Assembly (NCBI GenBank): GCA_963169105.1
Contig: OY720639.1
Location: 119,557,117-119,621,116, forward strand
Length of the DNA stretch: 64,000 bases
Direction of reading: 5' to 3'
Source of the DNA: Ceriagrion tenellum
Taxonomy: Eukaryota; Arthropoda; Insecta; Odonata; Coenagrionidae
The notes beneath the pieces are model-generated. The model saw only the letters and a program-made list of their open reading frames with translations, was not told where the DNA came from and did not search any database. Every line of letters begins with the position of its first letter. Position 1 is the first letter of the stretch. Made by a program: the position numbers and the translations under genes. Below, one piece after another: positions 35,229-49,926 of this stretch.

Positions 35229-36415
35229 GCTACGTAAATTATTCAAGTGGATTTTTACTTTTCAACGCAAAAACTTGGCACCGAAAACTACGAACTCACT
35301 CACCTGAGAAACTCGCCAACCTGCGCGGTTAGTTATGCGTAACATTCCCAACATAAATATAACAATAAAATTCTCGGAAATTTATTTCAGCCAAAATGTT
35401 AAATATTGGAAATGCTCGCCCCACGCTTAAAAAGACGTCAATTCGTATCATTCGTTCAACCATATAGTTTTACCTTTCTTCTTTGAGTTTCAAGAAACTA
35501 ATTTTTGACCAAGTGTTATGGATGATTGATATCCCGGAATCCTTTACTAGCAAGCTATTGAACAGAATCCTCTAGGATAATGGCGTCAATCGTTTACCTT
35601 AATGCATGGCACGATGAATTATTGAAATTTCAGACAAAGTTTTCGAGTCAACATTTTCGCACAATTGAAAATAAGCATTTTCATGAGAGTAAACCTAGCT
35701 TTATACATTTCGGAATCATTCGCTACGATTAATGCTCGTCACCAAAATTTATTATGATTCCAGAGAGAAATTTTCAAAATCATAATTATTGAGGTTGTTG
35801 AGTACGCGAAATAGAGCGCTGAAACGTGCACCAATAGGCGGTAGCTATGGACGACGATTTGTAAGGTTTTCAGCTCTCATATTGGCATACTAAGCATTCT
35901 GGAAGACTTCGACAAAAAAAATAAAAAAACTTTCGGGATATTTAATAATTTATGATGACATGAGTGGCGCTAGTTGAAATCGCTTCCCTGGCTACCTCTT
36001 TAATATAGTACCTACAGCGACTTATTTTCACCAAAAAAAAGTTGTGTGAAATGCGCGTCTTAGTTACTCAAGTAGCAGTCAATATCCACTGGATAACCAT
36101 ACAGTATCTAAATTCATATCCATATAATATCTAGATTTATCCATATAACATTTCATGGACATCCATAGAATATCCAAAGTTCCCTGTTTTAGACATCTAT
36201 AGAATATCCAAAATCATTGTGATTAGATATCATTACCATAACCATCAAATTATTTTCTGAATATTTCCTAACTTTCGGATTTTTCCCATATATGACCACA
36301 ATCATAACAGAAATGAAATGCAATAGGCATTTAATATGGGTTTATATTTTCTGTTTTAAACATTGCAAAATTTTGGATGTTGGAGTCAATCTGAGAGAGA
36401 AAGACAATTACTTAT

Positions 36416-36808
36416 TCAAAACCTTTACATGTCCCATACTGCTCCAGATAAGGTAGATGGTGATGGAGAATCAGGATGGGCAGTATTATGAAGAAGAGTG
36501 AGACAGGGTTGCCTAATGTTGCCTGTGCAATTCAATACACTTGTTATAGAAATGTTAAGAGAGGCTTGAGAGGAACTTTCAGCAGGTAAGATGGAGAGAG
36601 GGGACAGGAGGAAAGAGGGGGAAGACATGTTTTTGGATGACCATGCATTGATAAACGAGTCAGCAAAGCAGTTACAATCATTAATAATTGCATTAAAGAG
36701 TCAGTGTGAGAGGTATGGGATGAAGACTAATTATAAGAAAGCTAATGTATTATTAAGAATCTCACCCAAAATGGCTTACGCTAAGCATTCAAGTAGGAGG
36801 GCATAACT
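36416..36808 (+). pseudogene. LINE reverse transcriptase fragment (unit B)
   Basis: This is the duplicate of the fragment at 2488-2880, with the same VRQGC and FLDDHALI relics and two coding differences in the open part (T to N and N to I). It is non-functional. Confidence 0.8.
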
Positions 36809-37648
36809 TAGAGCGGAAAGGAGATTACAGTTACATCACATCGTCTCTGCTATTCTTATCCTAAGGCTACATACCACAACATTAATGCCTATGAGGTGGG
36901 ACTCAAAGGTGTGGTTTGTGTGGCTGGCTCGTTCCTGACTACCATGGCTAGCTGATGTTTGAAATGTGGTCACTTATGTGAATATCACCTCTAGTGGAGC
37001 TTCATTTGGCTCTTATGAAGATAATAATTTATATTATTTTATTTTTCCAATAAATCTGTATTAGCTATAATCCTCACTAAAGGTACAAGGGGTATCAGGG
37101 AAATGGAATTCTCACCTACAGAAGGTAAGAAATTACAATAAATTATTGCACTTTCAACTCATTGTAACGCATAAATCAAAGGAAATTGAGCTCTACGGTC
37201 TCTCAAGTTAGCAAAATTAAAAGAGTCTCCAATAGCCGTAAAAAATGGCACCACTCGTCAAACATGCAACCACACAACACTTACTTTGTTGGTTTGCGGG
37301 AAAGGGGATTCCACAGCAGGGACCAACCACAGCCTCTCTACCAGAATACCCCCCTGTGATGGTTTACGGGAATGTTACTTCCTCGCCAGTGACCACCACA
37401 GACACACGCACTCAATCCAGTTGGGATCCTTTTCGAGGGTTAATGGGACCCTGTTAAGGATGCCTGGGTTGTAACCTGAGATCCTTCATAGGGCTGATGG
37501 GACTGTACTAAGGATGCCTATTCATTACTACAATCACACTCACAAGCACTCAAATCACTCACTCACACACACAGACGGGCCCAACTTATGGGAGAAATCG
37601 CTCAAAAAGAGTGTGGTCAAAATATAAACACAAAGACAAACGAGGGTG

Positions 37649-37698
37649 AGCGTCGGATACGCGTATTTCGGCCGCAAGGTGGCCCTCTTCAGCGAGCT
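37649..37698 (-). ncRNA. Hammerhead-ribozyme-like motif (unit B)
   Basis: This is the duplicate of the motif at 3721-3770, unchanged over the core, stem II, stem III and stem I positions. Confidence 0.5.
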
Positions 37699-40600
37699 GA
37701 AGGGAAAAGCACTTGCAACACGAGGTTGTAAGATTTTCTTTTAATTTTGCTAACATAGTAACGCTTATTGCAAACACATGATAATCCACAAAGTAAAAAT
37801 ATTAGACAGAAGAAATATTTGAAAATGAGTTATGTGAGTTTATTTTGAGTTTAAAAATCATGACAATGCATTGGAATTTTAAATACACCATGGCGATTTA
37901 ACTAAAATTAAGATCACTGTGAGATCATAGAAATGTAGGCATAAGACTGGAAGATAATACAGCAAGATCGTTACTTGCAAAAAGGACAAAAGTAAAATGA
38001 GAAACATGAAGTCATAACTTTAATTTAAAAATGAAATACTCGGCATTGATTTTTGCTTGTTGCAAATATAAAAGTATAAACAGGATCCGTGAGAAGAATG
38101 ATACCTCACATGTTTCAATAATTAATAACCAGAAATTATCCAAACTTATCACTGAGTTGAAGTAAAAATATAGACCAACGTAATGTCATAACTTTAGACA
38201 TGACACTGTCTCTAGAAGAAAACTACAATGAGAGCATTATGATAAGGATGAAAACATAAAAGGACACAGTTCTGAGCTTTTTATGAGCATCAATTCCAGG
38301 AGAGCCTCAGACCTTATCTATAACATATTGAATGAAAGAGCTAATCTAATGACATTTATCTTCGTGCATAGAAATTCCTATCCCATGAACCCATTATTGC
38401 CAGGGGGAAATTTTGAGTCATCTCCTATGGTGAGCATTTGCTGACTTGAATTTCATCTCAAATTGTAACGAGCTCTAAGGAATAATGTTAAATTCATTAT
38501 TTGTTTGCCTTGTTTGCAGTTTTAAATGAAATATTGAACCAGCCAATTTATTTATATATATTATATATAAATATATAATTTATCATCGTAACAATATCAG
38601 ACTTCAAATAAGGATTCATTTATAAAAAAAAGTGGATTAAGACATTGAGTTGTTAAAACATTGTGTAGACACAATCATGCACTGGCTCTAGTCATGACTA
38701 AACAGAAGACATATCTGGACAATCATACAACTAAACCCAAGACCAGACATTGCCATCTTCATTATTAATTGATACATTGGGATCACTTGCTTAGTGGAAC
38801 CACAGTAAATCATTGCATAAGACACTTCAAATATTGCACTACAAACTGCAAGTGCAGGTCTCAGATTTCTCATCTAATGACAATACTTCTGATATGAACC
38901 TTCAAAATAAACAGTCAAATCTCTATATAAATAAATTAATTTTAGTTTTTAAGTTATTTGTTTTTATTTATTAATTTATTTTAAATAATTTAGTAACTAA
39001 AATTTATTAAATAAATAAATTTGAGTTTCTCTGAATATTTTTACTGCATTGGGATAAACAATAAGGTCCCTAACCCTTGTCCTCTTCCAAGACGTATGGC
39101 ATGAGCTTAGTAGTGAGACTGACTAGATCAGATTCTCTACCCTATATCTCAGCTATTAAACTAGACCTATATGCCAGCAGCCTTTTAACGGCACCATGCT
39201 AAATGTTCTTACCTTACTTCATCCGCTTCCCTCCTGTATAAATTTGAAATGCCAGTGATATACATTTTATCTGACAACGCAAATTTAAAGCAAAATTTTG
39301 TGATCAATAGCTACTTTTACTGTTAAATACTGAGGAAAATTCCACAGGATGAAAGTGCACGGCGTGCACACTAAAGGTACGGCGAATAGGAGGTAGTAAT
39401 ACATATGGCTGCCTATCCTATTCCACTACATGGTGGCTTGGAACGTGTACGGATGTCTAGCTCCAAGTCACACTGTCTAGGAGGGAAATGGAAACGTCTT
39501 GAGTTCGGTTGCCGAGCAAACATCCATTGCATCAAGAGTATTAATTTATAATATGTCCCATAAAATTGGTAGAAATGATCCTGAGAAGATACTATATTAA
39601 GTATTAAAACTTCAACTTCACTTCAAATTCAACTCACCAGATGCACCATTACGTAATAAAACAAGTTTTTTGGCACGCCAAGTAGACATAGTAAAACATA
39701 TCGAATCAAACCCTTCTCCGCTCCATGGGATTTCAATATTTTGAGGTTATCTATTGCCCAGATAGATTTTCTCAGAGAATAAGCGAAGAGCCTGAGGGGG
39801 GTTTTTCTAGTAAAATTTCATTATATCATGAATAATTAGTATTGTTAAATTCCGAAGAACTGACAGAAACCATACTCAGAAGACGTATAGGTAAAACTTT
39901 TCCTCCTTCTTCAGCAGCATGTTATATTACAATTAAGAATCGAATATTGATAATGTTTGTCCACTTTATGATAAGAACTGAAGCGGGTAGAATAGATCAG
40001 AGATGAGGATAACGTCTCATTTTTGCTAAACTGATAAACGAAAAATATTAAACAACACATAGCTAACGACATCCTTCCATAACTCTTCTGTGCCAATGGT
40101 CACGAACCCTGTAGCCTTGCATAACAAGTCCCCATGTTACATTAGTCAGTGTCACTCGCATTTATTACAAAATATGAAGATGGTTTCCACATTAGCATCT
40201 TCCCAATACAGTCCAATCATCATGATAAAAAGTCTCTGAGTCACACGGTGTCAATTTCTTTAATTCAACTCTTATGCCTTACAGGTTAATAAATGCTCTT
40301 CACGACTAAATTCAGTAAACACTGCTATCAAAAGAAGATTGAATCTCATTTCAAATGTATGGCACAAATTTAAAAGAATTTGTAGAAAAAGGTAATGTTA
40401 CTTATTACAAAAATTTGTGATTGGAATTAATTGAATGAATTATTTAATTAGGAGGACTGACTATTATTAATACATGATAAAAAATTACTCCTCCAAAATT
40501 AATTCTGTAAACACATCAGTCAATGCATAACAAAATTATCTGGTAACCTGCCAGAAATGGAATGGAGTGTGTAGAATTAATTAATGTAAATTATGACAAA

Positions 40601-41161
40601 TATGTTGCAATTGGATTTAATTCAACTCATTTCTTACGTAAGAGAAATTACAAGAAAAGTGTGTTTGAGTTCTTCCGCGAAAACTGTTGCAATTTTCTAG
40701 CAAATTCAGAAATCTAACGCGAATATCACAGTTCGGTGTATCTCAAAGAATCTTATAATTACTCGAAAAGTGTATTTTGCTGCCAAAACGTCATTTATGA
40801 TCCCAAGAAAAAACAGGATAAGACACCCTGCTTGGCCATGTTGACTGTGGTTCGGTCTTTGGGGAGTTAGATAGACATGCTATTCTCCATTCCGTGGTGG
40901 ATCTATTGAGCATTTAGGCTCCCATTTTACAACATGGTGGTGATTCTTCGACTTACGTCCGTTGGAAGGAAAAAATTAGGCTGCTATTGGATTTCTTAGA
41001 TACGAATGACTGGTCTGAGAAATCGAAGCCTAAAATGACTCCCTCTAGCTCGTTTACAGAGTTTTCAAAATTTTTACCGCATCCCCCTAATATTTGAGCC
41101 CACGTAGTCCAATCTGCAAGTACTTGGCGCCAAACCGAACCAACATGCCTTAAAACGTATG

Positions 41162-41163
41162 TA
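41162..41163. other. Empty TA target site of the Tc1-like element (unit B)
   Basis: The sequence CGTATGTACATACTTAG in unit B matches the joined flanks of the unit A insertion exactly, with one TA. It is a pre-insertion site, since no excision footprint is visible. Confidence 0.92.
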
Positions 41164-41184
41164 CATACTTAGCGGCTACCTTGT

Positions 41185-42775
41185 GCATCAATTTTCAACA
41201 AATTGAATCTTTCCGAACTGTATCGAAGGAACTACCTCCAGTATTCTCCCTAGTATTACCATCTTACACTTTCCTCCTCCTTCAAAAGGAACTACGTCCA
41301 TCTCTTCCGCTTTCTCCGAACCTCTGCATCCAACTTCCATTCCTCCCCAGACATATACAACACTCCTTCGTTTGGCCTTCTCTTGACACATATCACCCTC
41401 CCCGTCTCACTCAACAACCCACATCTCGAATGCATCAACCACACGTACAACCTCCCTTCGCAATGAACAAGTTTCCTGTCCATAATATAATGTTTTCACC
41501 ACCATATATTTACGTGTGTAATCAAACTCTTTTTTTCTCTCCTCATAGAAAACGCTTCTTCTGCCAAGGCAATTCTATACTTTATATCTTTGCCATTAAA
41601 CCCATTACCCTTCAAAATTCTACCCAGGAATACAAACTGCTTGAATTGCTCTGTTTTGTGTTCGCTCACAAATTTGCACATTCATCCCTACTTCTTCTTT
41701 ATGTAGAAGCTAACCACTATCCTATTCGTTTTGTTTATAGTCATCCAATACCTTTCACACTGTACCTCTTACGCATTCGAAACCCAATGCAATGAGATAT
41801 GCAAGACTTCTTGGATTTATCAGTTGCCCTAATGCGGTTATTCTTGCTGTATTCCCTCCCTAACCCCCCTTACCATTTTTTTGTGAATGCACGATTTCAA
41901 GAAAGGTGATAGTGGGAACCCCTGCAGTACACCCTGCCCAATCACAGCCAATCCCGATTCAGCATCGGCTAACGTAATCATCTGGCGCCATCTGCTTCTT
42001 GTAAACATTCCGAATAAAATGTTTGTTACTACAATGGACCCTTCTATCTCCAGGACATTCAGTAATTTAGTCAGTGAACCTGATCAAACACCTTCTCAAA
42101 ATCCATGAAGGCATCGATAAAATCTTTGCTATATTCTGCGTTGCTTTCTACAGTCGACGTCTTCAACACAATTGAGCTTCGTGTCCCCTTTTTCTGAACC
42201 GAAGCAGGTTGCCTCCGCAGGATTCGTTCGCCCTGCTCTGCGGCGTTCAATTTATGACACGATTACTTCAGCCGCGATGGTTATCAAGCTCATTGTCTCG
42301 TCATCTCCACAAGATTTTGCCCGTCTTCTCTTCGCGGTTGGACATACAAAGTCCTGTAGCCATGTTCAATCCTCATAAATTCTATGAAGAAGTCCAAGAA
42401 ATTTCAATTTTTTGTTCATCTCCTTACATTTTAGAAACTCTGAAGCGAGCCTACTTAGATCGCCTGATTTACTACCACGGTCTCAACATAGCTCTCTAGC
42501 GTTCAATTTATGACACGATTACTTCAGCCGCGATGGTTATCAAGCTCATTGTCTCGTCATCTCCACAAGATTTTGCCCGTCTTCTCTTCGCGGTTGGACA
42601 TTCAAAGCCCTCTGGCCATGTTCCATCCTCATTAATTCTACGAAGTCCAAGAAATTTCATTTTTTCGTTCATCTCCTTACGTTTTATAAACTCTGATGCG
42701 AGCCAACTCAGATCGCCTGATTTACCACCACGGTCTCAACATATTGATAGTGAACCATCAAATGAAAATTGAAGC
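41185..42775 (-). pseudogene. Antisense LINE fragment (unit B), with internal duplication
   Basis: This is the counterpart of 11280-12610, with visibly more differences from A than neighbouring blocks. It contains a tandem pair of about 245-260 bp (about 42240-42490 and 42500-42750), each carrying GTTCAATTTATGACACGATT. Unit A has a single copy. The two B copies differ by several percent, so the pair is older than the A/B split, and A has probably lost one by recombination between them. Confidence 0.75.
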
Positions 42776-43163
42776 ACAATTGACCTGGTGTTTAAATAAG
42801 TGCAGAGTAAGAAATTTTCAGTCGCATTCCTATGAAAAAATTGCTGAATGAGATATCAAATTGCGATAATCAACAATACCATCAACGTCACTTTACTTGC
42901 CATGACTACACACTTGTTACAACTGGTTGCAACACACGCCTTGAATAATATCAGTTATAATTTGTTTGCCTATGACAGATCAAAGACGTACGAGAAGCGG
43001 AGAATAGACCCGATAGTTCAGACCTATCTAAGATCTCCGACTGGCTGAGAACGGGGGCCGAGTCAGTCCGCTTCCCGCTTCCTTAGTTAGATCCGACTAT
43101 CCCGTTGCGTTTAATATAACCAGCCCGATCCGGTCAGATCTATTGGTAGGCGTAGAAATTGTA

Positions 43164-43728
43164 CAGTCGGATTCAAATGTATTGCAAAGAATCGAGCACT
43201 TACGCTTCTCAACGAAATCGAGTTTCACTAACGGCGCTGTTGTTCTTTGCTGCGCAATGCTATCTATTCAGCTGTTTATTTGCACTAATTTAAATTGTAA
43301 CAGTTGAGCAATTACTTGTTTTCCGCTAACTTGTTATTACATAATATGATCAGCTCGAATAACAATGACATGCTGCGACGTATTGATTAATTGAAATACC
43401 AAACTTTATTATAAAACACAGATAGTTCCTGGCGTACAATATACCTACGGCAAATACTACGTAATGTATCATTAAGAGTAACAGTTGTGATTAATAAATA
43501 ATAATTATCCATGCACAAATCGTAGATCCAAACCAAAACGAAAGTGTAATAACAAAGTAGCTCATTTTAGGAAATTGGTCAACTATTAATATTTGAATTC
43601 GTGCAAATAAACAGATGAATAGATAGCGTTGCGTAGCAAAGAATAACAGCGCCGTAAGTGAACCTCAATTTCCTTGAGAAGAGTAAGTGGCGCCGTTCGA
43701 TTCTTTGCAATACATTTGAATCCGACCG
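43164..43728. mobile_element. MITE-like element with long inverted repeats (unit B)
   Basis: This is the duplicate of 12992-13541. It differs by substitutions and by a 15-bp local duplication (ACTTGTTTTCCGCTA region) near 43315. Confidence 0.75.
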
Positions 43729-46366
43729 AAACTGCTTAGTAGTCTTTAAAAGGAATACTGCCGAAATCGGATTGTTGGTTTTTTCGGGCTGTTTGGGCGG
43801 TTATGGTTATATCGCCCGAAATTTGAATAGGGCGTTTACCATGCACATTACATTTTTTAGCTCTTTGCGAGGATAACTCATGTTTATTAGACGACTCAAA
43901 ACTGGGTGAGGGTGGCTGTGTCTACAGTCTCCTCTAATTATACCCATTTACCATCCTGGAGCTTTCATTCCTTAAGCAGTCCTGTCATTGTTTATATTCC
44001 ACGGATTGGGGAACCCAAAATTGGATTAAAATTGGTCTTCCGATCTGCAGCTGAGAGCTGATTTCCTAATCTTGATCTTGTTTTATTCTTCGACCTCGTC
44101 TTGGTCCGTTCATTGTATCCGTGTTGACAAGCGTGGCTTCTGCAAGATCCACCGTGGCCATATCGGGGATGCGGTAACGATTGTATCGATACAGAGGGCC
44201 AACGGGTCATTTTCGCGAGTGCAAAATCCATTTCTGTCGTGTAAAATGTCCTCTGTCATTGATAGAAATTGTATAATCGGAAATGAATAGAGTCAATGTG
44301 TCTCTAAGTATTGATACAACACGCTTCTTCTCTTTCAACTAATACTAATTTCCCACTACTAATTTCTCACCGACCGTTTTGGATGTTTTTATCGAACATA
44401 TACTGAAATGTAAGTCTCTATTTACTAACGAATTGTGCACCACGAACGCGGAGAGAGAATGAATTATTTTGCAAGATTTGAAATGGACAAAATATCGCTT
44501 ATTAAAAATAATCCAGCGATATAACATAAATATTTTGTATCCATCCATGAAATTAGCTCCTAACAAGAGCAAACGGGTTTAATTACCGAACGTAAAGGTT
44601 TTTGGTTTTATTGGACACTAGAAGGCAACTTTGACACAAACAAACCAGCGAGAGGAATGGTCGACCATTTCAATGTATTTTTCATCCATCCACAGGGAAA
44701 TTTATATTAGTAGTGTACGTTGAACACATTTTTCATGAATGTACACCGCAGATCAAGCTACACCGTGTGAGATTGCAACTAATTCCACTCCGAGATCGCA
44801 ATTCTATTCAAAAACTCCTTAACTACTACAGTCGCAGGAACCGGATGAATACCTACATAACATCACGTAAGAAATAATTGGGGGTAATAATTATGTGTTT
44901 TGCCCGTTGCGTACGAACAAAAACGCCTCAAATATCAAACGCAAGACGGAGAGATGAAGAAATGAGTAATTGAAAATATTCGTATTGTCTCATGTCTCTT
45001 GACTGAGTGCACGCGAAATATTCTTTTCCCGTCGGAGATTTTAAGATAAAGGGTTTAATTTTCTGTCCCCTAAACTACGGGCTAATGGACGAAACGGCTC
45101 TTAAAGGGAAGATGCCCAGTCGCATAGTATAGTTTCTGGGGGGCTGACCCTGACCGCCTCCTTCAACTTCCGGCGATAACTACTATCTATTTGAAGGACA
45201 CTCTATTTAGAGGGCACTCTACTATGGAGGGGAGGGAGGAGAAGCCTGTTTCCGAGAGATCTGATGTCATCCAAACTTGGATCCTTCATGGGAAGGGGTG
45301 GAAGTCATTTCCCGTTTCGATGAGCGTTGTATTTTTTTCACGCAGCACAGAGATTGTGTTGACGGGTGTTTCCAGCGATATAATAATCGGGTCGCTCATT
45401 CTGCGGATGCTCATTAGCATCGCCGTCGACGTTGCAGCAGGACGTCTTTCTGACGCTGCCCTCCCAGCTCAAAAATATAATTTGACTGCCTTTGAACGTT
45501 TGCAGAAGTTTGTACGCCGAGAGAGACCTTCGAGAAAGACGTTTGCGGGAGATACTGCGACTGGGAAGCGTATTATTTGAGGTATTATGTTTATTACATT
45601 TTTATTATCTTTTAATATGCATGAATGATAATTTTGTAAAATCATAGACACGAACTGATGATTTATCAACCATTAAGGTGTGGATTATATATGCTATATG
45701 ACTCCAGGATGGAAAACTGATGAGAGTCCATGACTGTAAATGCTTCCATTGATGTATGCTTTTCCTTCTCTTGCATCATATTTTAACATTCTAGTGCCGA
45801 TCTTTTAGACTTTCACAATAAAAACCTTTTTCGCACTTTTGAAATGCGAACGAAATTCCGTGAATGTCCTACTCCTCGAACGACCTACTACCACAAATCA
45901 ATGATTTTCAGTTGTCGCTTCTAAGGAACTTTTTCAACATATGAAATTAAATTTTCTTGCTTTGAATGAGGAATATAAACTGAGTCATCATCTTTTGGCT
46001 GCTTATTTGTGCACGATTTCTAACGCAGGAGTGTGTATCTTACTATGAAAAACTTAATAAACGTGCCGCAGTAAGCTCCTCACGAAAGAAAATACATCAA
46101 TTTCATCTACCATAAGTTTATCCTCTTAATCTTCATGCATACGAATGATATGCGTTAATTCGATATAATTTTACACATTAATTACACCCTATCGGTAGTA
46201 TTATGAGTGGTATTTTTCAACTTGGATACTTTAAGCTATTTAAATGGTGGAAATCCTTTTTCATATTTACATAACGTTACCAAAATAATGAAGTACATTC
46301 CAGTCATGGCTTTACGCAATAATGTTTCATAGTACCTGGGCTGCTCAAGGATCTCCGGCGATCACA

Positions 46367-46520
46367 ATGGTGGTCCGTCTGTTATTGGTGGGCGTTCTTG
46401 CATTGGCGATGGAGCCGTCCATGTGCGGAGCCCAATCCGAAATTTATAAGTCTGAGGAATCTGCAGCAGTAACCCAAGCCATCCTGCAGCAGAAATACAG
46501 CTCCCACGAAGTGGATTTCG
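46367..46520 (+). CDS. Four-domain PGRP-like gene, unit B: exon 1 (signal peptide)
   Basis: This exon matches exon 1 of unit A in every base that I compared, including the strong ATG context, the signal peptide with likely cleavage after residue 22, and the TTCG|GTATGG donor at 46521. The surrounding 5 kb are also virtually identical, so the paralogues should share promoter and secretion signal. The upstream in-frame ATG (46322) is again considered less likely. Confidence 0.8.
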
Positions 46521-49351
46521 GTATGGTTAAATTAATTTCCCACACTTTTGGTCTAGTATTTTTGGATGAAGAATTTGATTTTCAATCCCTGCTCATAAAA
46601 GTCATTTATCTCCTAACTCTTCGCATAAAATCTTTTAAAACATCATCTGCCATGCTTTGATTGAAACATTTCACCATGGACGTTAATCATTTCGTATCCT
46701 TGTTAATGCCGTTACTTGAGGAGAGGACAATAATAGAAAATGAAACTTGGTGAAAATTCAAAATGATTTTCACAGTGAGCTTCAAGCGTCGCTCACAATT
46801 AATTATCCGCCGTAATTTTGCTTGACTGGCGTGATCCCGGAGATGTGACTTTAAAATCTTGAGCTTTTGACTGAAATCTGCCAGTTAAAAAAAACTTTGC
46901 GGTGTATTTAGGAGTATAGCTCAAATCTCTCTCTTAATTCCAACCAATAACTTGGCCTGCTGCGCTATCGATAGTCGAGAAAAAATCGATTATTCCTCTC
47001 GGCATCTCCAATGGGTCATTATCGATCAAATTGAGCTTTATTCAACCTGCAAGATAATGACACTCACGTAAGAGTGCTAACCTCCTTTTTGAAAGGAAAG
47101 AGAAATAAAAATTTATCAAGTAACTCATTAACACATGAATGTTTTTATTGATAAAATTTTGGTCAGAAAACTTGAAAAACCTTGTTTTTATCTTGTGGGC
47201 ATTCAATTTTTCTCATGTCGTATATAATATGAAGCTTGCTACTTGTCAAATTTATCGTTGATTTTTTGCTAGGTTTATTTATTTGTTGTGATACTTATAT
47301 ATTTTGATATCTTTTTATTTAGGAGAGAAATCAATTTTATGTTTTTTCAGGTTGTCTTTTTAGTCGATGTTCGTTAGACATTGAAGGCTGAGCGTCGGAA
47401 GTTATTTTTATCATTTTGATTCTCTAGCGAACTTCACCCGATTATTGAGAGATCTGACACTTTTACGTATCTTGTGAATTTATTCGGGTTAGTTTGATAG
47501 TAAGAATATATATAATTAAAAAGTTGTAACGCCATTGTAACATTCGCATAAATAACAGAGCAAGTGGACGTCTGTACCAAGCACGTAAAGCAATATATTG
47601 TAGAGTAAGCTTCTGATGCTCAAGTAACCGCTGAAAATAGGCTCCATGTAGTTTGGTGGGATAAAGTATTTCATAGCATGTTGGGAAGGTGCATATTGTT
47701 CTCTTAGACAACATTCTTTATCGACCAAATCCATTTAGTCCAGAGATTCACTCAGTGAAAGAATTAATTACACGCTTTCATTACGTCTACTTCTTATTGA
47801 TATGATTTCCATCTAAAAATAAACGAATGAAATTTCGTTTATTAAATTGTTTACAAACTTCATTATTGCCTGAGACCTCTGTATGGAATATCATTTTCGG
47901 AATATCTGTGCAAAATGAAACACAAGTATCTACACTTGATTGGCTTTAAGGAATTTTTCGACTAGGCATTGTGAAGAATTAACCTGTTTTATAATCCTTG
48001 CGCTCTCCCATAATATTCTGGCGGGATGAATATCTCTTACTTGATGATCGCCCTGACAACTTTGTTTTTTTCCTCGTTGATTGTACATGGAATTGGATTC
48101 TGGGGAGGTGACCGACACCTAAGCCTATTTCAATCATAGGGGATATGTAAGGGAGGAATGGTGGATAGAAACCCGGCGTCAGTATTTGCCTTCTCTTGTC
48201 AAAAGGCGCCAAGGGGACCACAGTTTAACGTCTCCTCCGACAGACGGAGTTCTGTACTTGAAGTGCCCTCCACAAGACACTCAAGTAGGGATCGCGTATC
48301 CTCTAAAAATACATCGTCCATTGCAGAAATTTGAACCCTGGCCGCCCGTATGGTTAGCCAGGTTAACTCTAACTACCAGCTAACCAGATCCCTGGATGAC
48401 TATACAACAGTCTTTCTATTCTACTCTTGGCATAATAATGTGCGATGGTTTCATTTGAATAGTAGAAACACAATTGTATAAAGTAACAAAATTATTTATT
48501 GTATTCAGTTTTCATGAATGTTCACGAAACGTAAAATGATATAATCAAGCTTCATTATAGAAGCTGTAACGGCTATGAAGTATTGGAAATTTATGGTACA
48601 ATTTAAAATTACTTATGTCATTCATGTTACAAATTATTATCCAATAAATTCATTATCAATAATGATAAAATTATTTTTTGAATAAGATAAAACTTCCTTT
48701 GCATATTAAATAATAGCAGATTGATTGGAGGATAAAAATCTGCTATTTTGTTTTATGATTGTATATCATTTCATGCAATTCATATTCAATTAATTAATCA
48801 AATTTTCAAGCCTTTTGACTGTAAGTTCTTGAAGATGGTGCAAACTGAGAATACAGTGGTACATTCTATAATGCTCTATAAAAATTTGGAAATTCAATTA
48901 AATACTCGTAACATGAGTCGAAATCACATGTTGGTGGTATTTGAGAACTCCTAGCTACATCTAACTAAATCTACTCCTAGCTAGCTCCTAGCCTCCCTAT
49001 GCCCCGATGGGCATAGAGAGGCGGAGTAGCTCGAGGCTTTCGTCCAGGTCCAGGTGAGACTAACCCCATTTGGAGGATTAGCGTTCGGCCATTAGAAGAT
49101 ACGTAAATGGCGAAAACCTCGAACGCTTATTAGTTTTACAAATTTGTATACATCGGTATATATTTTTCCTAAGTTATGTGCCTACGACATAAGCATTAAT
49201 ATTTGGCAAATTATTTCATCACTGTATTCTTTCTACGTATTCATTCTCACGGCTTTTTGATGGGTCGTTTGAATTTTGTTTCCCTGTACCAAACAAATGT
49301 TTACGGGCACAGCGCATACTTAATCCCTATTATTTCAATTTTCTTACTTAG
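46521..49351 (+). other. Intron 1 of the unit B gene
   Basis: This 2.8-kb intron has the same length and content as in unit A, including the SINE. Only scattered substitutions are visible. Confidence 0.7.
48080..48395 (-). mobile_element. tRNA-derived SINE in intron 1 (unit B)
   Basis: This is the same insertion as at 18420-18735, with the same box A and box B and a handful of substitutions. It was inherited through the duplication. Confidence 0.75.
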
Positions 49352-49435
49352 GAGCCGTGGAGGATGAAGAGGTATCAGAGGAAACGGTATCTTGGGAAAC
49401 AATGAATGCAGATTTCATAGATAACTGCTATGAGA
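49352..49435 (+). CDS. Four-domain PGRP-like gene, unit B: exon 2
   Basis: This 84-bp phase 1/1 exon has acceptor TTCTTACTTAG (AG at 49350-49351) and donor GAGA|GTAAGT (GT at 49436). It encodes the same acidic linker as unit A with one change, EEVPEE to EEVSEE. The preserved frame and splice sites argue that this paralogue is also functional. Confidence 0.78.
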
Positions 49436-49926
49436 GTAAGTAAAGTGATACTTCACTGTTAGCAAATATTAGTATTATTTGTACAAAAGGAAGCACAGAC
49501 AATGAAGTATTTTTATGGTCAGATTCAAGCTGACTGTATTAACAAATTCCATATCTCTAAAATTAAATATTATATAACGAGCTATGTAATCACCATCGTA
49601 AGTACGCGATCTCTACATAAGCGGTCTCGACTCTATCTTAATCCTTTAATATGATATTCTTACAGGTGTTCGTTAACCTCCTTCATCTAAATTTCTGTTA
49701 ATTATTCTAAAAACAGTTTTTTTGCTGACAATTTAAAACAAAGGAGCTTGTAGACTTTTTGCAGTTTGATGTAATCTCCCTCTTCATAGAACCTAGCAAC
49801 TATTTCAGAGATTTCCGTCCGCACAAATTCAAGATACATTATTAGAAGCGGTTAAAAGTCCCCCCATTCCACATTTTTCTTAACATCTTGAGAAATCACA
49901 CATTTCATCTAACACAGATCACCCGA

